Of a stretch of 64,000 nt of DNA, positions 26,401-39,302 are shown piece by piece. Both the position numbers and the translations under genes were made by a program. How positions within the stretch are numbered: the first letter of the stretch is position 1; the number at the start of each line of letters is the position of its first letter. This DNA comes from Oryzias latipes (Eukaryota > Chordata > Actinopteri > Beloniformes > Adrianichthyidae). The stretch lies in NCBI RefSeq assembly GCF_002234675.1, contig NC_019875.2, positions 27,773,818 through 27,837,817 of the forward strand, in the 5' to 3' direction. The notes under the pieces were generated by a model. That model saw nothing but the letters and a program-made list of their open reading frames with translations, was not told the DNA's origin and did not search any database.

Positions 26401-29400
26401 TCATAAATTTGCTGTAACCCCCCCCCCCCCCTTTCTCTTCCATGTGGAAAACCCTGTTGTCACTTTTCTTCTTTTTAACAACATGCCGCCTCGACGCGAC
26501 TTGTTTTCTGCAGCTTGGCTCACAGACTTTTTGTGAATCTGATATGTGACGCAGAAGTTGTTTATACGAAAGTTAATGACGTGCGACAGCTTGTGATTCC
26601 AAGTAGGGAACAGCTTGTGCTACAGTTAGAAAAAAAAAAAAAACACACACACACATATATATATATCTATAAATATCTCCAGTCTGATATTTATAGCAAT
26701 TTTACATCTTATTTATAAACTAACTCTTAAATTTAGCTTGTTTGTAATTGAAATTGTAGAATATTGCCCACTTTTCACTTGCAATTGTAATAAATTGTAA
26801 ATGAAATATATCAAAACAAAACATGTGTTTATAAGTGAATTTTTTATTTATTACATTCAGGATACAAGACGACAGTTGGATCATATTCCTTCTCATCATG
26901 GCAGCAATCTTCTGGGTCTATCGGCTTGTTAAAGTCTTTTGCAATCTTTTGAGCTACTGGGAAATCCGGCAGTTCTACATCAAAGCTCTGAAGATCCGAA
27001 TGGTAATTATTATTGGCAGATTTCCTCTGAACAATGTTTGATATTTTTTAAATAGTGTGTGAAGAATTTGAGTCGTGGTATCATGCTTTTTTTTTTTGCT
27101 CTTGTGTATTCCAGGACGAACTATGCAACTTCACCTGGCAGGAGGTTCAGGGCCGAATCATCAGCCTGCAGAAAGAACAGCAAATGTGCATTCATAAGAA
27201 AGAACTGACAGAACTGGATATTTATCACCGCATCTTGCGTTTTAAGAATTACATGGTGGCCATGATAAACAAATCAGTGCTGCCGGTTCATTTACAGCTC
27301 CCCCTGCTGGGTAACGTAGTCTTTCTAACCCAGGGCCTCAAGTACAACTTTGAGCTCATTCTTTTCTGGGGGCCTGGCTCCCTCTTTCAAAATAAATGGA
27401 ACTTGCACCCCAAGTACAAGCGCAGCGGGAACCGCCTGGAGCTGGCCCAGCAGCTGAGCAGGGTCATCCTGCTGATGGGTCTGGCCAATTTACTGCTGTG
27501 TCCTTTCATCCTGGTGTGGCAGGTGCTCTACGCTTTCTTCAGCTACACCGAGGTGATCCGCAGAGAACCTGGAAGTCTGGGGGCCCGCCGCTGGTCCCTG
27601 TATGGTCGTTTGTACCTGCGGCACTTCAACGAGCTGAACCATGAGCTCCACGGACGATTGGGGCGTGGCTACAAACCCACTTCCAAATACATGAACTCTT
27701 TTACATCACCGCTACTGACTGTGATCGCTAAGAACGTCGCCTTCTTCTCAGGATCGGTATTAGCAGTTCTCATTGCACTGACTGTTTATGACGAGGACGT
27801 TCTGACAGTGCAGCACATCCTGACCGCTATCACTGTGCTGGGGGTGGTCATCACCATCACCAGGTGAGCTGGGACAAACACCTAAAAGCCACACTTACGC
27901 AATAATTCTTAAGAAGAAAGAATTTCAGCTTTATATGTGCAAAAATCTCTGGTTTGATGTGAATCTTGGCTACTATCTGACACTTTCTGCTTTCGTCACT
28001 AGATCTTTCATCCCAGACGAGCATTTGGTTTGGTGTCCGGAGCAGCTGCTGCAGTGCGTGCTGGCACATATTCACTACATGCCCGACCACTGGAGAGGCA
28101 ACGCTCACACAAGCGAGACCCGGGACGAGGTGGCACAGCTGTTTCAGTACAAAGCGGTGAGGAGAACACCAAAGTCCCGCCCCCAGCATCTTTACTTCAA
28201 TTTTTAAAGGGTCTTTTGGTTATGATGATGCTGTTTTTAGTCAAAATTTAAAATGCACTGTGTCGAGGGCAAAGTTTCTGCAGAGATGCAGTAGTTCATT
28301 CACCTCTGAGTTGCTTGGCAGGGAGCTTGTGCCCCGCCCAGCACATTTTCTACATCACAAATACAATTTTCTTAATAAATGTCCATTAACATCAGAAAAA
28401 TGCAGCAAAAACATGTGAAGAACACCCAAAAACGTCATTTTTATCAGAATGGGTCTTTAAATAATTGATAAAATGATGCATTTAAAGAATTGTTCTTAAT
28501 AATTGGGAGATCAAACTCTTCTGTCCATTGTTTCTTTGTATTGTTGAGAGTGAAACAGATGCTTTTCTTGTGTTGTCATCAGGTGTTTATCCTGGAGGAG
28601 TTGCTGAGCCCCATTGTTACTCCCTTTATTCTCATTTTCCTCCTGAGGAACAAGTCTCTGGAAATCATTGACTTCTTCAGGAACTTCACTGTGGAAGTGG
28701 TCGGAGTTGGCGACATCTGTTCTTTTGCACAGATGGACATCCGACGCCACGGAAACCCTGCGGTAAGACTTCTTTCGGGATTAGAGGCGATCTGCTTAGC
28801 ATCTCCCCGAAACATCATTAGTGCGGCTCTTTAATAGGACTCGCGTCTCGTTTCCGATTTGTGGCATCTTTGCGGTCTGTGTTTGCAGTGGATGTCGGAG
28901 GGTCAGACGGAGGCCTCCATGTACCAGCAGGCGGAGAACGGCAAAACGGAGTTGTCCCTCATGCACTTCACCATAAAGAACCCACGCTGGCAGCCGCCCC
29001 AGGAGAGCTCGGTGTTCATAAGCCACCTGAAGGAGAAGGTGCAGCACGACGCGCAGGGGGGTCCCTCCACACAGCTGCTCCTCTCAGAGGCTCCTCTCTG
29101 CACCTCGCTGCAGTCCAACGAGTCGGGGACCGGGGTGAGAAACTCGACACCCATGCTGGCTTCACTTTGGTTATGCATTTGTAGAATCAAGTGATGTAAA
29201 AATAGCACCTAGAAACTGTGAGGTAAAGTGGTCCCTTAATTATTTTGGGGATTCGTCCCATGGAAATCCTGCGATAGGGGAAGTCAGCTTTTTAGGATTC
29301 TAGATGTTTTATGGCTGTTTAACTCCTCATTACATACTTCATACTCTTCTCACAGACAGAACATTTTCAGTCTTGTCTCTCTTGTTTAAACTCCCAAAGA

Positions 29401-29499
29401 TCAAACCTTCATAGAATAACAAGTCCAGTTTTATAGAATGAAGATCTGACTGATCAAAGATTTATGTTTAGGTGTTTATTTTTGTTTTAGACACAGCGC

Positions 29500-29579
<80 letters not shown>

Positions 29580-32500
29580 CAGACAACTTTATTTATCCAT
29601 TTGTGAGGTTCCCGCATGGAAATTGACATCTCCATCGCATACAGCACTGGTTGACATACATATAGGAAAAAGGAAAAAGCAGCACAGTGACTAGAAAAAT
29701 CAGAAAGATTAGAACAGTAAGAAACAATTTAAATATCTGCAAATGCAGAACACTGTGCTGTGAAAAAGCATGCAAGATCGCTCTGAAAAAATTTGCAAAA
29801 CAGCAAAAGGTGAACTGCGATAAAGCGAGGGAACACTGGACATGCTTCACCGTTTGCTGTCTTGATTCTTTTCCTTTTTATATAGTTTATTGTGTTCTGT
29901 ACCCCGATTGGCTGTTGAGCATTGTCAATCAATCTACTCCATGCGGCCTCTCCTGTACAGAATGTTCATTTAGCCAAATTGGCAGAAAATGTCAATCCTG
30001 AGCAGATCTATTTCATTCTGTTTCATTCTGTAACGCTGGACTTATTTTTCTACAAAGGTTTGAACTTGAGAGTTTAAACAAGACAGAAAAGTGTGAAAAT
30101 GTTTATGTCCGTCTGAGAAAAGTGTAAAAAGTGTTGTGAGGAGTTTTACAGCCTTACATCTAGAATTATTGTAAAAAAAAATATTACGGATTTTGCCTAT
30201 GGTAGGTTATTTTTTTAACTTAACTTCCGCCATAAATGTTGCTGTAATCATGTAATCCTTATATTATATTTAAATTAAACCAGATCCTCTCATCAGGTTA
30301 CATTTTGGATTAGAAATGAAATTTGTCAGTTTTCTAAAGTGTACCGTCATGTCCAGCCCGATAATCTTCTAGCCAGTGTCCTGGCTCACCCCATCCTAAC
30401 TGCATCTGGGCTACAAGCGCGGGACCACCGCTTCATCCGACCAAGCACCGCTGCATCTGCTGCAGCCAGTGTCCTGGCCTCCTTATCCACCTCCCAGCTC
30501 CCACAAGGCAGTCGAGGGCGCCCCCACGGCCTCCTGCCCTCCTCCCTGCACCCCGAGGCCACCATGTATCACAGTGACCGCACTGCTGTTGACAGGTATT
30601 TCGGGATAATAAAACATTGCAGGTTTGAGGTTTCATTTTGCAGCTCTCGTCAGCTTTATAATTCTGTTGCAGTTTGTCCAACAGTGACTCTCATATCCGG
30701 AGCAACGCCCTGCACTCAGAGTTTGCGTCTGCAGAGATGAGCCTCCATGCCATCTATATGCACGAGGTCAGTTCCTCAACACAAACTGAATCATGTTGGA
30801 TGTGTGCACAAGTCCTCTTGTCATGACTGACTAAAGCACCTTCACTTGCTACTAACAATTAGGTTTAAAGAAAGAAAAACCTGAATTCCTTTGCGTCAGA
30901 TAATAGAGAGTCTGTTATACACAATGCTAGTAGTGGCATTCCGGCGGTCTAGAGGTCCGTTTATCTGCTCACTGACAGTTGTTTGTCTTTCCAGCTCCAC
31001 CAGCAGAGTTCCTACCCACAGAGGACATCGGGTCACTGGCAGAATCCCGTACCAATGAGAGATCTGCACACAAACACCAGTAAATGGAAATATTGATCTT
31101 CCCTTATCTCAGGGTTTACAGTTAAGCTTTTACACATGTGTGAGATAATCAGTGGTTCTCAGCGGGAGCTGTGTTTTCTGGAGATCTCCAGATGGAACAA
31201 ACAGACAAGACGAGAACTTAATTGGTGTACAGGGTTTGGGTTTTTAGTCACAACATCACTCCAATGTTTATTTTGCATGGATAGTCTTAGCAACTGTACA
31301 TAGAAGGATAAAGCCGGATGTTGCATCATGAAGCGTCGCCTACAACAGAAGCGGTCAACGCAAAATGCGTCCTTGACACAAAATCGTTATATATATTACT
31401 ACTCTCTGATCTAATCATAGTTTCTGTATTGTACAGAAAATCGGGGAAAGTATAAATCTACTCTGTATAGACAGTACTACAAAAAAGGCTATCAGGACAA
31501 TTCCCTGTGCTAATTACTGTAAACACACCCATCCACTATTTGTCAAATCTAAAATACTGAAATTATCTGACTTCATTGCATTCAAGATGGTTTCCGAGAC
31601 CCCAACTTCATTAGCATGATCCAAAGTTTCCTTAAAAACCCATTATATACAATAACTTGGTACATTTTCTGCCCTGTAGTTCACTATTATTCCACTAGGG
31701 GCTGTAGAAGGGCTTTTCATGCTCATTACAAAAATAGCTGCTTCTGCGAAATCTCAAAAAAACTTTTAACAGGAAAAGTTTAACTAATTTTCAAAATGCT
31801 ATGGTGAGAATACGGTAAATTCCGGGCTATATAGCGCACCTGATAACAAGACGCACCCTTTACATTTTTCAAGGAGTAACTATTTTATACACACACAAAC
31901 CACACTGTAATGGCTGCATGTACCCATGTTTAAACTTATTGTTTGAATATATTGCAGCGTATGTTTGGTACGTCTCCAACAGTCTCAGAGAGAGAGACGC
32001 AACTGCTAATTACATATTCTCCTTGCCAGTATTATAGCCTAATTATTTGAACACATCCACACAACCCAACAGCATGGACGTCACTTCTGCCCACAGCCAC
32101 CTCAGTCATGGTGAGGAACTTTACACCCACGATTCCCCACTTCCCATGAGTCCTAGGTGCTGAAGGCGGGGCTAACCCCCGGGTCGCCACACTATGTTGT
32201 AAATTAATTGATGTGAATACGCCTAAACCGTGCGCGTGTGTAAGAAGGAGGAGGGAGTGCGTGCGTGCGTGCAGCGGAAGGAAGGGAGAGCGTGCGTGCA
32301 GCGAGTGAGAGCAAGAGCAGCGAAAGTGTGTTGGGGGTGTGTGTTTATGTTTGTGATACAGCGTGAAAGAGAACTGTAATTAAAAAAAAAGGTTCCCCCA
32401 GTAGAAGATAAATGATTCTTTATTAACCCACTCTGGAGGCTCTGGGGGTCCAAACTAGAGGTAAGATCGGGCCTAAAAAATCCAGCCCGACCCGACACAG

Positions 32501-35206
32501 GCCAGCGGGCATTAAATCCGAACCCGGTCCGAACCCGACCAACTAACTTGATTTGCAGGCCCGAGCCCAAAGCAAACCCGAAATTTCAATTTATCCCATA
32601 GTATTTTGGGCAGAAAAAAAACGCCAGATTTCTTAAAGGTAAAATAATCTACATATTTTTATAATCATGAAGGTTATTTTCTTTCGAACAGAGAGTGGTC
32701 GCTGCAGCCGTGCGCGTAGTCAAGCTGGCTGTTGTGGCATAGAGTTCCACTGGAAGCGCTGCGCATAGGTTCCTTCCTGCATAATAAATGCATTTGCACA
32801 ACGAAATAACGCTGGAACACAGAAAGAGGCCAGACAGAGAGAGTGAAAGAGAGATCATGATGCGCATTCGCTCCGCACGCGGAGAAATACTGCAGCCGCG
32901 GTGGTGCGTGTTTGCCTTTTTAGTTCCCCTGTTTTAATTTTATCCTTGACTTCTTGCTGCTCCATACCGAACCGACCCGAACGTTCTGACTCGGGCTCGG
33001 GCTTAAGATCTTACCTCTAGTCCAAACAGGGAACTGAACAACTGAAGGAAGATCCGCCTTCGGCGTAGAGGAAAGAAGGAAAAAAGTTATCGCAGGAAAG
33101 GTTCAACACTTGATATATTTACAAAGAAAGACGGTACACAGAAATAGTTTTTAAAGTTGTAATAATATACCAGAGCTTTTCTTTCCAAACAGTGCCTGTG
33201 ACACGGCAGCAAAATGGTAGTAACAGGGCTGGTTAAAAAAACATACCGGTAAAAGTCACTGAGAGCAGCAGCGACTTATAAGTCGCTTGTGCTGGAAGTT
33301 TTATTCCACAACGATGACACACCGTAACACACCGCTGACAGGGTTGGTTTAAAAACATGAACGTAAAAGTCACTGAGAGCTTTCTTCATCTTCCTCCTGT
33401 GCACTGAAACCATGGAAGTCTTCCTCCTCAGTGTCGGATTGGAATAGCGTCAGATATTCTTCGCCACTCACTCTCTCAGTCTCTCCTTCGTAGTAGTTGT
33501 CAGTGTCACTCTGAGGTAAATTCTCTCCTGAGCTTGCGCTGTCCTGTCCGTCAGCAGCAGACTGGCTTTTCCAAACCCGTTGGTGATGGTGGATTTTTTC
33601 ACACTGCTTTTAAGATTGCTTTTAACTTGAAAGCTGCTTCATATTATAGTGGCGGTCACGCGCACGTTGGGTCTAACAGCAGCAAGGGATTGTGGGATAC
33701 AGCCAAAATAGGGCTGAGCATGGGTGTTTCTTTTTGTTGCACCATGACTGAGGGGTCTAAGAGCAGAAGTGACCTCAAAATAAATGGGCTTGATGACAGA
33801 ATTGGAAGTATACAGTCAGCTTTTCTCATAGACACCTCCTGAGACTGTTCAGTGTCAAGAGGTGCACGGTTCACGGATAATTTGCCATTACCTTCAGTTA
33901 TATGGGTGACAGCTCGGATGACAAATAGCTTGAATCGTCTACTGTCCTTATTGAATTTCCTGTGAGTATTTGTTCGTGTTCGTCATTCTGAAAGCGGGAA
34001 TTTAAATTAAACTTCCATTCCCTTTGTCTCACTCTGTCTCTATCTGCTCTAGCGCCCCTAGCGGCCGTTAGAAAAAATGTATAATTTAGCCGCATCATTG
34101 AACAAGCCGCAGGGTTGAAAGTGTTTGACAAAAGTAGTGGCTTATAATCTGGAAATTACGGTAATTAATTTATTGTGTTGATAATTCTTTAATATCTATT
34201 TACCTATTAGATTCTATGACTTTGTGTTTTTTATGATTCGTGTTGACTATTGTTGTAATATTGGGCTATATAAATAAACTACAATGTATTATAGGCTGCA
34301 GTTACACAATGTGTAAAAATGTGTGGATCAAATTTAAGACGGTTGGTAAACAGAATGTGTTTTTCCTGAAAACTCATGTTTTCATCTTAAACTAACACTG
34401 TTGCAATCAAAAACTTAACCCAACAGATCATAACTGATGCTTTCTATATCTCATAAAATAATGATATTGCAATTTTTTGTTGGGATTTCACCAAATGCAG
34501 GGCAGGCCAGCATATTTTCTATATCACAAATAAACCTTTTCTCAAAGTGCATTTTTTCATCTCTTCCTGGTTCGATTTGAATAAATAAATACTCAGAAAT
34601 GCAGTTTTAAGTTTAGTTTTCTTTATATACATATGTCCTTCATCATCATCAGATAGATACCATAGCAACATGCCAAAAACACAATTATCACAAACGTGGG
34701 TCCTTAAATAAGCTGCACCTTCTTCCTTTTCAATCATCTTTTTTTTTTCTTAAGTTCTGTCAAATGGGGACATTTTTTCTTCCTGCTATTTTCCTAAACT
34801 GAGTAACTATTGTTATCAGTAAGTAAATTCGATTTTTTTATCTATTGTCGTTTTTATGTTTGAAATAAACAATCAAACCTAGACTCCTGCCCCCCCATTA
34901 AAGAACCGAGTGTTTAAGTACAGATCATTTACAGAAGACATTAGTCAGCATGTTCTCAGCTAAAAGAAATAAATAGTAACAGAGGGAGACTATCTAGGGG
35001 CCTCAAAACATCAAAAAAGGATCCACTGACTTTTCCCGTCTTTGTTTTATCCAGGTTTCCACGCTCACGGTGGCCACGTTTCTAACCTTTCCACATCGAG
35101 CCCGGCTCCTTTAGGAGGATGGGCAGAGGTAGAAGAGGAAAATCTAGAAGATCAGGAGATCAACCTTGGATCTACTCCAACACACGGCACAGGAAGTAGT
35201 TGTTGA
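23408..35206 (+). CDS. atg9b: Autophagy-related protein 9B, complete
   Basis: ATG9 is a multispanning trimeric lipid scramblase on small vesicles that seed autophagosomes. Thirteen exons: 23408-23516, 23689-23732, 24661-24725, 25575-25745, 26861-27002, 27115-27863, 28003-28156, 28583-28762, 28889-29134, 30357-30595, 30673-30766, 30995-31079 and 35055-35206. Phases close to 809 aa. Landmarks: N-terminus GEEDLLVHVPES and SWHHIKNLDNFF; membrane segments around FLFVVTFTTFLVNC and IIFLLIMAAIFWVY; core TELDIYHRILRFKNYMVA, FELILFWGPGSLF, ALTVYDEDVL, SFIPDEH and IIDFFRNFTVEVVGVGDICSFAQMD (split here for length); C-terminal PLGGWAEVEEE. LFANRAVNHTGPG and the cdk5/abcb8 neighbours favour ATG9B over ATG9A. 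Intron 2 is AT-AC. The last 4-kb intron is filled with transposons. Confidence 0.95.
23733..24660 (+). other. U12-type AT-AC intron of atg9b
   Basis: A 928-nt intron between ...DNFFTR and IYHFHQKNGF. The donor ATATCCTTTC equals the U12 consensus. The branch site TTCCTTAAC at 24640-24648 is a perfect match, and the acceptor TCCAC ends 12-13 nt later. It lies in phase 0. Most of the intron is a dispersed repeat (23945-24545). Confidence 0.95.
23945..24545 (+). repeat. Dispersed repeat, family A, copy 1
   Basis: Shares long ordered blocks with 48835-49806 and 61862-62265: TGTGTTTTT, TTCTGATGATGG-type sequence, ACATATATAAAGAAA, CTGTATTCAAATC, CTCCATTCTGATGGATCC, AAACTGTACAGCTGGATA, and an end near GACCACTGGGAAC...GGGTCTTTAA. 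It is non-coding. No transposase or terminal repeat was recognised. Confidence 0.75.
26150..26186 (+). repeat. tRNA-like SINE head fragment
   Basis: Contains TAGCTCAGGCGGTAGAGC, the tRNA D-arm and pol III A box, followed by GGTCGTCC. It then breaks into AT-rich sequence, with no B box or acceptor stem. It reads as the truncated head of a tRNA-derived SINE rather than a tRNA gene. Confidence 0.6.
26626..26665. repeat. Simple repeat A-rich / (AC)n / (AT)n
   Basis: An A run followed by ACACAC and ATATAT tracts in atg9b intron 4. Confidence 0.85.
29236..30240. repeat. Fold-back (long inverted repeat) element with GATA microsatellite
   Basis: The left arm (about 29310-29450) reappears inverted at about 30005-30130. 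Shared text includes CTTGTTTAAACTC, CAAACCTT and TAGAATGAA or their complements. A related segment sits inside the hAT element at 15480-15690. The middle holds (GATA)n. It occupies atg9b intron 9. No transposase is present and the termini are not precisely defined. Confidence 0.65.
29501..29584. repeat. (GATA)n microsatellite
   Basis: About 20 consecutive GATA units ending in GACAGACA, inside the fold-back element. Confidence 0.97.
31811..34162. mobile_element. Non-autonomous DNA element in last atg9b intron
   Basis: Imperfect terminal inverted repeats: left ACGGTAAATTCCGGGCTATA, right complement ACCGTAATTTCCAGATTATA. It spans roughly 2.35 kb, of which 564 bp is a younger nested hAT element. 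No transposase frame is seen. The target duplication is not clear, so the superfamily is unassigned. It includes GTGC-rich simple sequence near 32250-32330. Confidence 0.65.
32456..33019. mobile_element. Nested non-autonomous hAT element
   Basis: Termini TAGAGGTAAGATC and GATCTTACCTCTA are perfect inverted repeats. They are flanked by the 8-bp duplication GTCCAAAC at 32448-32455 and 33020-33027. Length 564 bp, inserted inside the element at 31811-34162, so it is younger. Confidence 0.95.
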
Positions 35207-35898
35207 CGTGCCTTTTTTCATGAGGTATGCTCCTGCGGGGAAGCCGTGCAGCATCCCCGCTCCGTGTTTCTTCATCCTGTGACATTTGGAAAAGATCTTT
35301 CACCACACAAGGACGCATTACCTATCAACCTTTTTTTGTTTTGTTTTGTTTCATTTAGCATTGTGGCCTTAGATGACCTCAACATGGATGTTTAAAACAT
35401 CACTAGTGTTTGTTTGTTTGTGTGTGAGGGAGTCACTGACGACTAAACCACTGACTCGGCATCTCCACGCCTCATCCCGTCACATCGTCGCATCAGGGAA
35501 CGACGATGGCATCAGGGAAACCATTTGTCTTCCAACTATTTTCCTCGTGACTTTGTACCTAGTGTGCATACAGAGCTAGTGTGGTTTTTATAGGAACTTT
35601 GTGCGACAGATAAAGACTCACAACTTTCCAGAACATTTTCCAGAAATCTGTGGGGACAGACTCTTCTATGTCTGGCAAAAGGTCATTTTTTTTAAATAGT
35701 GGATCTAATCTTAAAAAAAAATACATTCACGATCTGATAAAAAACGTATAATAGCCGCAACACTGCAACATGTGCTTGTAAAGAAATCCCTGTCTTTATA
35801 GAAAGATTTCTAGTGGTAAACACATCCTGATGCTGCTATTCATAGGCAGAGCTCATTAACCCAGATATGGTTAATACATCGACAGCTGATCTGTTTTC

Positions 35899-36101
35899 TA
35901 CGGTGGCCCTGAAGTGCAAATTACACCAGTATAACACTCAAACGTATCTTAACGACAATGTTTTTGTTTTGTTAGTTTTTTTTGGAATGACGTTATTTGT
36001 TCTTTTTGATTTCTAAAATGTTCTTTTTATTATTTGTTTGATTTAACACAATCTTTATTCTGTTTTTCACATTGAGTAATTTGCACTTCAGGGCCACCGT
36101 A
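35899..36101. mobile_element. Short MITE
   Basis: Perfect terminal inverted repeats of about 26 bp starting TACGGTGGCCCTGAAGTGCA. They are flanked by a 6-bp direct repeat GTTTTC at 35893-35898 and 36102-36107. Length 203 bp, non-coding. The superfamily is not certain from a 6-bp duplication alone. Confidence 0.85.
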
Positions 36102-38804
36102 GTTTTCTCGCACATAAGTCTAAAAAACATTTGCAATAGCCTATGTCTATGAAGACTCTCATTTATGAAGGTTGATTCCATCACAGAAGTAGGTTTAAGG
36201 GCTGTCATCTGGACTGGCTTTTTAAAGTTGACGACGAAGAATTGGATGAGATCAGAATTCACAAAGCCTTTTGGATAAGAGGTGAAACGTCTTCAACTTT
36301 AAAAACCAATTCCAGATGACAGCCTTTAAACCCCCAAATTTGGATTTAGAAATAATTCAAATTTCGAAAAAGTTAGAAATTAGCTTCATGGCTTAGTAGC
36401 CATACAGCTAATTTTCTAAGTCCATGTTATAGCATTTGCAGTAAAACAGTTTAGTTTAAATGAAACTAGATCCGTAAAATCGTAACATGCAGTCCAGCAA
36501 ATGATTTAAGCATTCATTTTGGAATTTGTATTATTAATTATTATTAACACCTAAAACTAAATTGCATCATTCTTTTTAATCACATTGTATGCTTTAAAAA
36601 AACACATATATAATATAATTTAACCAGAAATGGTGTGTTTATTACTGTTGCATCTTTTGGGACGAAATTCCTGTTTTCAAAGTAAGAGCATGAAAAAGAT
36701 AGAACAATTTATTTACTTAATGAATATTTATTATCTGTTTTTCCCCAAATTTCAAATTGCAAAAGATGTATATGTACTATTTATTTGACAGAAACATATT
36801 TTTTTTTTAGTTACCAGACAGTCACGTAACACAGCTTGTAATCCAAAAAAAAAAAAAAGTTTAAATTCGTTGAAAACAATTCCTTTACACTTTTATATTT
36901 CTGGGAAAAAAAAGAAACTAAGGCTAGAGCTGCTTATTGTGTACAAAATACTATTTTCTACTAACTCTAGATTTATTTAAAACTTAAAGCAAAACCATCC
37001 TGCTACTACAAGACCTCATAAGCTACACCGGCAGTGTTTACAATTTATTTCACTTTTTTTCTGTTTTTTTTGTTGCATGTGTCAGGTAAAGGTGTGAAAA
37101 CTCAGACCTGACCTGGGTGTGTGCATGTGCATAAATACAGTTTGCATCTGTGACCTCCTTCCTAACATTATTTTCATGTAAAAGACAAAAAAAAAAAACC
37201 TCAAACATATCTTGAGAAGTTCACCGTTGTCACTCAGAGGGGTTCACAGTGTTAAACACTCACAGTGTAATAGTAGCTTGTGGGTTTTGATGGCGAAGAC
37301 CAACCCACGCCCTGCCCGTTTTGCAGCTAGCCCAGCTTCAGTAGATGCTAATTAGCTGGATTGAATCAGCCCAGTTTCTGACCGACTGAACACACCTGAT
37401 CCAGGTGAGCAGCAATCAGTGAAGCAAGGTTAGCTGCAGGGGAACAGGGTTGGGGAACCCCTGGCGTAGAGACGCTGGAACTCACTCGGCGTAGTTTTAT
37501 TTTGTAAGTCTCTACATTTACTTCCCCTGTGTACGTTTTGATGTCTTTTGATTACAAGCAGTGCCTTAGTATTAGTTTTTGCTCATTTTCAAGCTATTTT
37601 ATTTAAGCAATAAACAAATGTCCCATATGTGTATATTTGTTTCCCTCTCATATATATTTAGCAGAAGAAAGTATTTTCAGAAGGAGGTATTATAAAGCGT
37701 GGTGGACGTGACCTGTAACACGGAAGGTGGCGTTCAGATCAAGTGTTAGTCTTTTTGAAACCTGACTGCTTTTCTTCTTCTGATGGCGTCTTGGATTGTA
37801 CAGTCATCAATACCCCCCCCCCCCCTCCCAAAAAGGCGCGAGTCTGCCTGGTCATCACGGCCAAAGCGGTCACTTGTTATCCACTACACCAGTCCGAGCA
37901 TCATGGAGACTGGAACCTGGTGCTACGTCTTTTGGACAGTTTTTTCTGCTGCACCTTTGTGTTCTGTAACTGCGTTGGGAAATATGCCAAAAGAACCGAT
38001 TTTTTTTTTTTTTCATTTGTTTCCCAGAGAAGTAAATAAATCTTGTTTTGAGTGTGTTTGATAATTTCTCGTGCGATTGTTCATGTTTGTTCAAATTTAA
38101 AGAAACAAACAAAAAATCCACTTTCCTGTGTTGTGGTTTGCTTTGTCGTGTCTGCACCACCATGATGCTGCGTCTTACAGCTTGTTAGACACTTTTTATG
38201 GGTCAGCAGTCAATAAAATGTCTTTTCTCCAGAACAGATCACAGCACACTTGGAAGAGAAGTTCATCAAATAAAGGGTTTGGTTAACAATCAATTTTTTG
38301 TGTGGTACAGACTAAAATGTACTATTTTGAACATCCAAAAGATTTATTTAACTTAACTTATGTTTGCATATACTTAGATGGATTTCCAAAATGAAAAACC
38401 TGCCAAATAGAAAATAAAAAAAATATGTATAAATTAATAAATATATGTCCTCCATTATCAGAAAGATGACACAAAAAAAATGTTAAAAACACCCAAAAAA
38501 ACCCCAATTTTTATCAGATTGAAGTCCCTATCTTTACAACAATTTCACTTGTATTGCAGGACTCAAACTCTCGTTTAAAAAAATAATAACTCCATCATGG
38601 AATCAACTTATGTTTGACATTTTTGCATTTTTTTGTTTATATATTCATATTTTAGAAATATTAAGTACGTAGTTTTAGGCGTTACAACTCTGTGCCTCCT
38701 CCTGTGTCCATATTATTTTTAAAGTTACTTTAATATATGTAAATAATACACTTCCTGGCTAGATTTTAGAGTCTCCAGGCTGAAGTGGGACCTTTGCTCT
38801 TTTG

Positions 38805-39302
38805 ATGGAAGTGTCTGCCATCTGCTGTCCGTGTTGCTCAATGCGTCTTTGGGATGACGAGCATTACATGCCTCTGAGGTAACACCACTGTGTCAGGACT
38901 ATCATACAACCACCACCTTACTCTAGATGTCTGGGAGGTCACATTTAAGGGTAGAAAAGAATGCCTTCCATTCATTCATGAATGGAAGTGGGAGAACCAT
39001 GAAAAGGATCTGACACCATCAGGACTGACAATGGAGAAATGAAAGTTGGGGAAAAAAATTGGTTAAAGGGGAGATGAACGACTTGCTACAAACGTATATT
39101 CCTTCATAAGCACCAAGTTTTTAAATAAATATCTAGCACAGAGTTTCTGCATGTTTACCTTTTTCCTCTCAGTACCTTCAGGGATTTGGAAACCCAGAAC
39201 TGTAGGAAGCAGAGTCGTGGAGCCACAGTGGATTTGCCATCTGCTAGAGTTTCGGGAAGATTAGATCAGAGTCCAGGCGACCTGCTGCTGTCAGTCAAGT
39301 GA
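38805..39302 (+). CDS. Unrecognised two-exon candidate, 67-aa Cys-rich protein
   Basis: I do not recognise this gene. Exon 1 is 38805-38878 (ATG to donor CTGAG/GTAACA). Exon 2 is 39173-39302 (acceptor TTTTTCCTCTCAG, stop TGA). The joined frame closes in phase (2+1) and gives 67 aa. The N-terminus MEVSAICCPCCSMRLWDD has a CCPCC cluster that could be palmitoylated; the rest is hydrophilic and ends LLLSVK. An AATAAA at 39578-39583 lies 276 nt after the stop. An in-frame TGA just upstream of the ATG argues against a longer exon 1. It could instead be the last two exons of a longer gene, or chance. Frame, splice sites and poly(A) signal are observed; gene status is inferred. Confidence 0.35.

Noticed and set aside
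27396-27644. 82-codon plus-strand frame
   Set aside because: Out-of-frame shadow within the large atg9b exon.
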